64,000 nt of DNA from Zeugodacus cucurbitae (Eukaryota > Arthropoda > Insecta > Diptera > Tephritidae), in contig NC_071669.1 in assembly GCF_028554725.1 (NCBI RefSeq), positions 44,352,501 to 44,416,500 of the forward strand, written 5' to 3'. Positions 40,001 through 52,000 of this stretch are shown one piece after another (the stretch's first letter is position 1; every line of letters starts with the position of its first letter). Position numbers and translations under genes: made by a program. The notes under the pieces were generated by a model. It had not been told where the DNA came from and did not search any database. It saw only the letters and a list, made by a program, of their open reading frames with translations.

Positions 40001-43000
40001 TTTTGCTCAAATCTTTCTAAGAGAACTAGTAATTAATTATTTGCTTATAAAGTCCCTGTCAAAGGGCGCGATTAGATTCACTATTAAGAATCAACGCTAC
40101 GCGAAATACTCATGTTTTTCATTCGCATTTAAATAAATTGATTTTTTTGCAACATTATCAGAGAGATTTTAAGAGAGGAATAATTTCTCTTATTTAAACA
40201 TTAACAAAAAAAAAAACATTTTTATGCCTCGTAATCTTAAAAATCCTTTCAGGAAGCGAAATATAATTCTCTTCTTTTTGACTAGCGTAGACACCGCTTA
40301 CGCGGTTATAGCCGAGTCCACAAAATCTCTTCTTTTGGCAGTTTGGCGCCAATTGGTTATACCAAGCGAAGCCAGGTCCTTCTCCACCTTGTCCTTCCAT
40401 AGGAGTGAATGTCTCCCTCTTCCTCGGCTTCCAACAGCGGGTACTGCATCGAACACTTTCAGAGCTGAAGCACTTTCGTCCATTCGAACAACATGACCTA
40501 GCCAGCGTAGCCGCCGTCTTTTCATTCGCTGGACTATATCAATGTCGTCGAATAACACATCGTTCCATCGTCTGATTCGGCGTTGGTTTTCCAGACTGAC
40601 ATTGTTATTGCTGTTAATGCTGATTCCCAGATAGACGAAATTATCTACGACTTCGAAATTATGACTGTCAACAGTGACGTGGGAGCCAAGACGCGAATGC
40701 GCCGACTGTTTGCTTGATGACAGGAGATATTTCGTCTTGTCTTCATTCACCTCCAGACCCATTCGCTTCGCCTCCTTATCCATGCGGGAAAAAGCAGAAC
40801 TAACGGCGCGGTTGTTGCTTCCGATGATATCAATATCTTTGACGTACGCCAGCAGCTGTACCCTTTTATAGAATATTTTACCTTCTCTATTTAGCTCTGC
40901 AGCTCGTATTATTTTCTCCAGGTTGAAGAAATCACACGATAGTGAGTCACCTTGTCTGAAACTTCGTTTGGTATCGAACAGCTCGGAGAGGTCCTTTCCG
41001 ATCCTGACGGAGCTTTTGGTGTTGCTCAACGTCAGCTTACACAGCCGTATTAGTTTAGCAGGGATACATCGCGGAGCAGCTTTAAAATCGGCAAAGAGAT
41101 GGTGTATGTCGATCCTCTTTTCACTGGTCTTTTCCAAGAATTGGCGCATGGTGATATGATCAGATGTGGATTTTCCAGCTCTAAAGCCACACTGATAATG
41201 TCCAGTACGCTCGATAGAACCTTATAAACGATGTTGAGGAGCCTTATCCCACGGTAGTTGGCGCAGATTGTGGAGTTTCCCTTTTTGTGGATTGGGCAGA
41301 GTACACTGAGATTCCAATCGTGCTTTCTTCCGACCATATTCTGCAAAGAAGCTGATGCATGCACCTTATCAGTTCTTCGCCGCCGTATTTGAAAAGCTCG
41401 GCCGGCAATCCATCGGCCCACAAATATATCATTTTTTATGAAAAAGCGAAGTTATCCAAACTACGAGCCGTTGGTAAAGAAATGCTAATTTCGTACGTCT
41501 TTTATCTATACTAATATTATAAAGCTGAAGAGTTTGTTTGTTTTTTTGTTTGAACGCGCTAATCTCCGAAACTACTGGTTCGAATTGAATAATTCTTTTT
41601 GTGTTGAATAGTCCATTTATCGAGGAAGGCTATAGGCTATATAGCATCAGGAGCGAAAAGCAGTGGTAAATGTGTAAAAAACGGGGGAAATTATTTATCT
41701 TTGAGGGCTTCCGTTCCTTGCGCTGCGAAAGCGGTTCAAGATTAGATACGCTAAGGATCGAGAACGGTTGGAGCATTCTTGATGAAATGTTTAGAGGTTG
41801 TTCGTTGTGGATCTTGGAAGGTTTAGTCGGGAAAAATAGTAAAATTCCAAAAAGTGACCTTTTTCCATACATTTTTTTTTCAATCTATCTATAAAAAAAA
41901 CAATTCGGGAAAGTCGGAAATTGGCAAGTGGCAACAGAGAATTTAGAATTGCAAATGAACGGTGACATCTACAATGAAGCATTGAAATTCATATGCCATC
42001 ACCAAATCGTCAAATTAGAGATGTACTGAATCGTGCATACGACAGAATAACTTTGGAACAACAAGTATAAAGAAATGTTCCATTATTTAATGAGCAGCAA
42101 AAGACAACCTATGATGAATTGATTAAGGCTGTCCATGATGGAAATGGTGGACTTTTATTTCTTTATGTTGCATTATGTTGGCTCTCGCATCTACTGGAAA
42201 AGCAGCAACGCTACTTGAAGTTGGAAGAACGGCACATTCGACATTGTAGCTTCAGTTAAACATGCAAATCTATGAAACATCTATGAGATGAGCGCAATTT
42301 TCTAGAAGCACTTGACAGAATTATTCTGTGGAATAATAATCGTCACTTTGGTGGCGTAATGATACTGTTATTGACAAACACATTCTGTTATTTCGAAATC
42401 AACAACGGCTGAGGAATTGAACGCATGTCATCGTACTTGTGGCGGCACGCGAAAACCATATGATTGGCCATGAATATGCGGGTGTTCCTGCAAACAGCTA
42501 TCGAATAATTTAAGAATTGCAAGAATTTTTTAAAAGGACTTACAAGGGGGCAGAATGCTTGATTCCACGAATTTCTTTGAGTTCCAACGATTAGCCATTT
42601 CAGTTCAAGCGTATTCAGTTTCCAATGAGACTTGCATTTGGGATGACAATCAACAGGTCTCAAAGACAGTCGCTGGAGGTGCGTGGCATAAATTTCATTC
42701 ACGAGTTGAAAAATCATTTTCTCTGTACATTTACGCACCGGAACAGAAAACACAAAATGTTGTTTATTAAGCTGAGTTACATTGAAAAAATATTTGGAAT
42801 AATCGCAAATAAATGTTTTCTAACACTTTACAAATTCAACTTTGTTTTCAAAACAAATAATTTCACTCAGTGCAACGACTGCGGAGTCAGCTAGTTCTTT
42901 AATAAGTCTTTACAGATATTAAGTTTGGATAATCTTCTGAGTTTTATTGTAAACAGTATAAACACTTGTTGGCATAACACTTACTATTTTGCATTGTAGG

Positions 43001-46000
43001 TGTCATCCATGCGTTAGAAAACTTTATTTAAAAGAGAGAAAAAAGGGAGAAAGAAGCATGTCTCAGACAAAAAACATTGCTGTTTTTTACTTGTTCACAA
43101 CTTACTTGTTTCATCACTCCGCTGCTATATAATCCGCTTATGTTAGGCCGCACAACAGTCAAGCAATTCCCACACTTCAATAGTCTTCACACACATAAAT
43201 AGCGCCTCGAAGTACTTGAGTACCACAAGTACGGCCATACCCTTCAATGTGGCTCATCACTAACTCATTTCGGATCAAACATATGCAATTTCGCTTATTT
43301 AGATTTATTGTATTACGCAGAACCGCCTCTTATGAGTCTCAAACCGCATGTGTGCCGGCGGTTTACTTCCACATACAGAGTACTTAAGAAGTTTTGCAAT
43401 GAACGCTTTACTTAATTCGCATTTCTTGGAAAGCGCTGACTCAGTTTATTTTAGGCTGTGAAATTTTCCTGCCTCATTGCTTGACTTACTAAGGCACTGG
43501 CTGACTTTTTTAGACTCATCTCGGTGTTATTTTATTATCTTCAACTGACTTTCTGCTCAATTGATTGATTGATTGACTGATTGGTAAACCAGCTCCCTAG
43601 CTGGTTGGTAAGCTTGTGCGGCGCAGTGCTCTTAAGAAAACATGAGCTAAATTCCCAGCTGGACAAGTGTTCTTTGCTTGTTTGTGTGTATCCTTCTATA
43701 AGAAGGTATTCTGAATATACTAGTATGATTGTATATGTGCGTATATATCACTGTCAAGACTCGGTCGCAATTGGCATTCACTTCATATTCTCACTTTCAA
43801 CGGAACTTCGTGATTTTTTTGCTACGCTTTACTTACTTGAAATCGAAGACAGCTTTGGCTGCTTCCGTTTTACTGCCTTCTTAATTATTACTTTTGGAAT
43901 TCGATTATTATTTCTGTGTATTTTTTATTTCTTTTTCGTCATGCTGTCCAAGAGAATTTGCTGCCAAAACAGTGTAGCGAAGTTTTAATGAAGCACAACA
44001 ACGCGGGAAATCGCTTGCCAGTTATAATTTATTTTTCTCGCTCACTTCCTTTGCACTTACTAATCATTAAGAATTCATATCCAACTACGAAGGCAACAAC
44101 TTTTATATACAGAGATTAGTGATAAAAAAGTATATTTATGTAGTTTTCTTAAATTTTTTGCGATTTTAAATAATTATATTCCTATGGACCTACTGGGCAG
44201 AGAAATATAATTTTTCGCTAGTAAAGGTTCATAATAGATACAACTATAATAAATTAGGACCAGTGCGACTTAATTGATTTTTTTAAACGTAGAAATGCTG
44301 TTTTGTATCTTATCAACACCATCACTTATTGAACGGATTGCAAAATATTGTTGCCAAAATCAATGTTATCAGTAACGTTTTCCTAGTTCAGTCGGGCTCA
44401 TCAAAAACAAGTAGTTCACTGTGTCCATCATTGACAGCCTTCATCAATTCATCATAGGCACTCTTTTGCTACTCATTCAATAATGGAACATTTCTTGATA
44501 CTTGTTGATCCAAAGTTATTCTGTCGTAGGCACGCTCACATTCCAATGTACGATGCACTACATTTCTGATTTGACGATTTAGCGCTGGCATATGAATTTC
44601 AGTCAATAGTTTGCCACTCATAGTCAAACACAAATCTTCAATCAATACCAATGTTTCATTGTAGATGTCATAGTTCATTTGCAATTCTGAATTCTATGTT
44701 GCCATATGCCACTTCCCAACTTTTCCGAATAATTTTTTTTGATAGATAGATTAGAAAAAAAAAATTAAAAAAATTATGGAAAGAAGTGACTTTTTGGAAT
44801 TTTACAAATTTATCAATTCAAATCAAATATAATTATCAAAATATTTCAAAAAAACTTTAAAAAGTTTTTTTTAATTATGTTGTCAACTTAAATAAAATTC
44901 TTTTATCTTTCTGTCTTGTCTTTCTAGCAATTTTTCCATATTTGCTTACTTTTTAAACCTCCTCTGCAGTTCCTCGGACATTTCAAGACTAAAATTAGCC
45001 AAATCGATTCTGATATTCACCACTTTTAGCGAGACTAACGAACAGCATCATCATCATTTATAGAAAACGTTTGTATGGGAAAAATAAATTGGCTGCTTTT
45101 AGGGTTTCACCTGCAATTACTCGAACTTTTCTCATCTATGAAACCTTAGCTAGATCTCCATGAACATTTCAAAACTAAAATTAGCCAAATCGGTTCAGTC
45201 GTTCTCGACTAACGAACAGCATTTGATTTTTATATATATACATACCTATATAGATAAATGAAGAACCGCTCCAGAATGTGAATTGATTAAACTCGTCGTT
45301 CTCGTACATTGAATTACTGTGAGATATTAGTAAATAGTGATGATGGTTCAGGTCTTTGTTTTGGAATAGTTTTATAATTTACCTCCAATAGTATTTGAAT
45401 ACATTCTATCTACACATAATAAATTAGTCGATTTGTATAATTTATCCATTAATATACCAAAGTTCTAAGACAATCTTAAGAGCTTAATATTGAGATCATA
45501 TGAATCTTATAGGTCATAATGTGAATAGGATACACTTTTCACTCATTGAAAAATTATCCAATAATCCAGACTAAGTAGATAAAGTATAATAAGTAGATAA
45601 AAATAAATTTATGAGTGGTTAAAGCATAAATTAGATATTTATGAAATGCTTGACAGAGAATACATACCTAGTAAATAGAATTCCTCTCACACCAAAAAAA
45701 AGAAAAAAATCGCAGACGATAAAATTTCCACCATAACTAGTTCTAAATATTGTACAAACTTTTAATAGATATTTCCAATTTCTGAAGAATAGCTGACCAT
45801 ATTTATCGGCTTAGACCATAGACCTAAAGTAAACGTTGAAAATTTCAAGCAATTACGTAAACTATGTCCCTTAAACAATCATCATGCCTAAGATTCTCTA
45901 TCAAATTACCAAATTAAGTTCTTCCAAGAGCACAAAAACACCACTTTAACTAATTAAACTATATAAATTTGCTATTATTATTATAAAGCATTAAAATCAA

Positions 46001-49000
46001 ATCATTAAATTGCAATCAACTGAGGCATGCCGGGCGTATGAGTAACATTTCACCTGCTATCAATTGTTTTTCTTACATTGCGGCTTACGGACACGCATAT
46101 CAACAAAACCAACGATAAATTGACAAATTTCAGTGAGAGAACCTACACACCTGCATTATATATATGTATTATATACATATATGCTAAATTATGCTCAATA
46201 TATACTATACAATAATATTACTTCCTGGTTATTGTCAATACATTTTGATTGCTTCTTAAGTTGTTTGTGGTTATTAACATAACTGAACATTTCATATTAA
46301 TAATAGCCGTAAGACTTCTCGATTGCCAGTAATGCTGCTGCGGCTGCTCTCGACTGCCAAGTGCTGCATAGATACTCGTAATTGCATTGCGGTCATTTTG
46401 CATTCAATTCCCATTATTTCGAAGAAATCTCCTAAAAGCGGTTTATGGTGAATTATTTGTTTGCCATTCGGGGAATTACGCAAAATTACTGCATGTGCAC
46501 AATTATTATTAGTTATGTAATTTGTAGAGGCATTTCTATGGTTGTTGCCACAAATATTAAAGGAGAATACGAAAAAAAAATTAAAAAATAAAATGGAAAA
46601 ATAATTAATTTAATTAACAACCGATGGTTTAGAACATAATTTAAATTACTCTTATAAAAATATTGACACCTCAAATTATTATTTGCTTCGTTAATCAAAT
46701 AAATGGAGATTTCAAAATCGAATTCCCACACACCCCAACAATTGCCTCAACATATCGAGGTCCTTACTCGTAGAAAGTTTTTACCATTCTGTTCGTGGAG
46801 AACAAACTTAATCCGCTCACTAATTCCCTTCAGAACCAGAGCTCTGAACTCTTAAATCAATGTTGAAATATACATATGTACATATACTACTCGTATATAT
46901 ACATATATACGCCATTATTAGGACCATTGTGCTCCCCGAGGGTACCTTTAACGAAGCTTCTGAGTTTTTTCCATCCCAGCTGCTCAATTTCTCTCAGATT
47001 AGAATAATGGGAGCCATGGAAGGTATTCTAAACCGACAGAAGGCTAGGCATTCGCAGAGATAATGCTCTAGTGTCTCGTCATCATCCGCGCACGCCCTAC
47101 ATTCTGCTATTTCTACTATACAAAGTCTCTGCAGGTAGCCTCTTAGAGGTAGCTGCCCCGTGATGACCCCTGTGATACAGCTTAGTTCTCTTTTGCTTAA
47201 AGTAAGAAGTTTTTTGGTCTGTCCAGTGTCAACACTACCCTACAGTAGTTTTGTTAGTACGACTCGTGTTGCACATGTTCCAGGACCTGACATGTTCCCC
47301 TAGCATACATTGCTTTAGACAGCTCTTGAGAGAACTGAAAGATCTAAGCGTGCCAACTCATCTGCCTTTTCGTTTCCTTCTGTACCTATATGACTGGGTA
47401 CCCAGATAATTTTAACTGAGTTTTCTCCCGCTAGTCTATTAATTGCCTCTTTGCATGATCTGACGCATTGATCATGTTGGCGCAGCGGATAGCCTTAATT
47501 GCGGCTTGGCTAGCCACAAACAAGTTGAGGGACCTGTTTGCTTGGGCGCAGGCCCACATAGCGGCCTCTCTTCCGACAATCTCAGCTTTAAATACCGAGT
47601 TGTAGTCGTTTAGTTTTAAGCTGCTTTCAGTGTGTGGGTTTTTAGAGAAGAACCCTGCTCCCGTTCCTGTTTCACCTTTTGATCCGTCGGTGAATATATA
47701 GATTTCACCATTGGTACTATCTATGATTGTATCGTTGATCCATTCTTCTCTGCTGGGGAGGAGAACGTTGCCTTAATTTACCCAACAGTCTCGCTTTCCG
47801 AGATATACCCGCGGAGCTAATCAAGTCTTTCATTCAGAAACTTAAAATAAGCTTAATTATTGTATTATGTCGTTTGATGACAACAGCTGATATTATTGAA
47901 TTTTTCGGCAGCCAACTTCACTCTTAACCGATGTAAGGTTCTCTTGAGAAAAATGTTTTTAAATTTTTGGGAATAGATTTTGTTTGGTGACGAATCGTAG
48001 ATTGGGTTATTCACAAAAATGTTAAGCGCAAGAGATCATGGTCTAAAAAGGATGAGGCAAAGCACTTCGAAGGCGATAGCTGAACAAAACTGAATAATGC
48101 ACCGGTCTCTGCCAAATGTTTTGCTTGGGAGTAGAAATCAGTTGGACCAGTATTTAATGATCTATACATCATGATCATAAATTTCAAGTTAGGTCGTGGA
48201 TCTAACAAAAAATATTGTCGTAAAGTACATATATAGCATGTTGTTCATTGCTTTGCATGCCCACTACATTCACAGTTCACAATTCTAACTCTAAACATTA
48301 AGTTCTTAGCTTGTAGCTATTTGAATAAAATTTACTCTCTTCTTCCTTCTCTTTAGTATTTATAAATTAAATTTTTCCACTCGGCATGCCTTTTAAGAAT
48401 CAAACTTTGAGTTCTCAATTTAAACGTTCCATTTTGGACGTATTTATGGTTTAACAGTTGAAATTTAGTAACAGTAAAATAAACCACACACACCAACACA
48501 TACACAAGTGTCTACATGAGTGGAATATGAGCAGCGCAATTGTTCCACGACAGAGTACACTTGAGTTTACGAGTAGTTTTGCGTTAAAGTTTTGCGAGCC
48601 AACCAACTGGTGTACACTTTCGGCGGCACCACTTTGAGTGCCGCACATTTAACCTTTTCTCGCGTGCCTCGAATATTTGGTTGCATGTTACTAATGTTTC
48701 CATTTCTCGTTCAATATTTTGCAACGCCTTCCACCGCACCGCTCCACTTGGGCAGGCGCTAGTCGTGTGGGCTTGCCGAGCAATCCGGCCAGTCGCAAGG
48801 GCTCCATACTTGACATCACCCAGCAGCAGCAACAGCAACAACAGCAACAGTTACAACAACTACAGCAGCAACATCAACAACACTTGCAGCAGCACCTGCC
48901 GGTGGGTATCGGCAATGCAGCTACCAGTCCACCCTCGGATGATGAAGGCAAGCAGTTCACGCCACGCTGGAAGGGCTCGGGTAGCAATTTGCGTCCACAG

Positions 49001-52000
49001 AGCGCCAAACAGGCGCTGTCAATGTTGAAGCAAGCCTCCTCCGCCACGAATGTGGCTATGCAGGGACAGACGGGCAGTGGTAGTCTGCTGAGTGTGGGCA
49101 CCGACAGCCCCAAGCAGATGCGGAAGGGTAGCATGATTAATTTGAAGGCGGGCGAAAATGCACTCGGCCCGACGGCGATGCTGCAGCGCAAAGGTAGCGT
49201 TTACGCGCACACTGCAACGGAACGCGACATCAGTAGTGTCGGCAGTAGCGGTTCGCCACAGCGGAAGGGCAGTGTTTATGTCGGCGGTCGAGCGGCTGGC
49301 CACGAAGGTGAGTCGCCACTGATGCGGAAGGGTAGTATGTATAGTGTCAGCAGCAACGAAAGCCCGTCCATGCTGCGCAAGCAGAGTATCGCACCGCATC
49401 ACATCAGTGCCAAGAACTTGAGTCATGGCAGTCATGCCGACAGCATGAGCAGTTTAACGTCCACGACTGCGACCACAGTCGCCACAGCGGGTATTGATAC
49501 GGACTATGGGCTCAAAATGGGACCGGGGCAAATACATCCAAAGGGTTACCGCTTAACGACGGTGCGCCATGGTGAGCTGAAAATGGCATTTGCCAAAATC
49601 AAAGGCATCGTTGAGGTGGAGGTAAGTATGAGTTCACGGAAAGATCATTTAGTTGAACTCTGTGATTTGATTTGGACTCAAGACTAAAAATTCCAAAGTT
49701 TTATTTAAAACTATTGGAAATCTTGGAAGTTCTTTAGTATTATTGAACCCAAATTTTCAAAAACAGTAAAGATTTGTCAAGCCTGTTTTGCCGGATATAT
49801 GTATATCCTACGATCAAGCTCTAAACTCGAATCATAAAGTTCCACAACCCTGTCTCAGCTCTATTGACTAAATCCTTGACATCTTCAAGACCTAAAGGTC
49901 CCGAGCTCTCGACTCTAGGGCCGACGCTCTTAAATTTTGTCATAAAATACCAAATTTTTATCTTGAGACGAATGATCTGCTATTGGAATCCGATATTTCG
50001 GACTTAGTTTGCAATAACTCCCTTTGCAAAAGTTTATAACTCCGCCAATTCTGTCTAAGCTTGCAAGAATGATGGCTTTTAATATTAGATGTGGTCCCTT
50101 AACGAAAAATCTGAGTCTAACTCAGTAAAAGTTAGTCCAACCCTTGTGTATTTACATTAACTTATGTTGCAAGAGGACTTTAACCACCACAACTTCCGCG
50201 CAGCGCTGTTGTTGAGCCAGTCCGCGGAGCTCGTGTAAAATTAATGAAAATTTGCGCACCATTACGCGCTCAATTAACCGTTAGTGTGCAGGTTGTTAAA
50301 ATTGCATACATGTCAAACGGAACACCAGCTGCCACTGCGCCACAACACATGTGCACCCTTTCTCATATAACGGTACGTGCATAAACAACTTGGCCATTAG
50401 TAGCCATTTTACCGTTGCATTTTATTACACTCGCCGTTTTTACCTTCATCCACTTTGCACACAACTGTCTTTTCGTACATGCACCGAATGTCATTTTTTC
50501 TTATTCCCTCCACTTTGTATTGCAGGTGATATGCGCACGCAACATTGTGCCCGAGGACTGTGAGACACCGCCGGATACATATGTGAAATGCTACATCAAG
50601 GATGGCGATCGGCTGCGGCATAAGAAGAAGACACGCGTGATGAGACACTCGTCCGAGCCGTACTACAAGCAGACGCTCAAGTATCAGGTGAGTGAATGCC
50701 AACCAAAACCAAAATGACTAACTTGCACGCGGCAAATGGCCTCAAGCGCAATAAGAGGTACTTCGCTGATTGTGGGCATACCTTGAACATGGTTGTGGTA
50801 AGTGTGTAGCGGCTTTATCCCCACATGAAGTGCTCTTAAAGTTTACAAGCGCTATCGGGACGCAACGTGGTTACGGCTTTTGCCTGGTTGAATTTATGTT
50901 GACACACATACACGCGACCTCTTCAGACCCCGTTCACGCACAAACAAACGCATTTGAATGTCGTGCCTTTTAATTTCCGCAATTTGCTGAAAAATTTACT
51001 GCTGATGACTTCCAAATGCCATGCAGCGTGGGCGAGTTTAATTCCAATGTGCTCATTTGGATGCAACGTACATACCTATACTCACACAAACTGCTTTATG
51101 TGTTTAAAGAACACGAGTATACTACATGTCGACCATTTTAGAGTATCTATGAAAACCCCAGTGGCATAAAAATAAGTTTTCAAATTCATTATGGGGATTC
51201 CTTTGAAGTATTGAGGAAGATAAGGTTCTTCCTTTTTGTATCTTTTTTAGTTCCTGTACGACAAAGGAGGATATAGAACGCCTAACAACTTTTATGAAAC
51301 CCATCCTGGAAGAAATGCACTGAAAAGTATAAATTTATATGCCATGAATTGGCGGTCAGAGTTTTTATAATTTAAAAAGTTTCCTCAGTGGTAGTCATAT
51401 TATACTAGGACATCATCCTTTCATATAGTTATTTTAAAGAAGTTTCCCTAGGCCTCCCATATATGATATTTTGCTCCCGAAATCTAAGAAATCAATCTAA
51501 GTCAGTCAAAGTTAGCTTCCTTCATTAATACAGTAATGAATCAAACTAGATAGAGATATTATATCAAGACATTTGGCTTTCTCACAATCAGAGAACTTAA
51601 CTGCCGTAACTGGCTGACTGTTAAAGGTTCCCTATCAAAGTTCTCTTAAACTTCCAAATAAGTTGAGGTATTTTGTGTTTGATTGCGACTTTGATCGGTT
51701 TAACCACTGAAAAGCCATATTTTTGGAGTCATTCGTTTAAAATTTGTATATCTTTAGTCCAATTCAGTCACATTGATTTTTAAATCACTGAACCATGACG
51801 ACATCGTCATACAACTTACCATTTACTTACTTTCATTTTGCGAAATTCGTCGGAGGACTTCTGACTAAATATATGGTATATTTATTAATGGATCTTAGGA
51901 AATAGTCGATTGGGTAAAAGTCTGTTATACTCTAACGAACTCAGAAGAACATAAAACAGTGATTCAAATTGTAATCATATCTAGAAGAAAAGCAATAAAG

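Noticed and set aside
43581..43988. 135-codon frame with hydrophobic stretches
   Set aside because: No recognised family; composition explains it; intronic.
48681..49435. Frames on both strands over Rim exon f (115, 105 and 138 codons)
   Set aside because: Shadows of the real frame, caused by high GC and CAG/CAA repeats.
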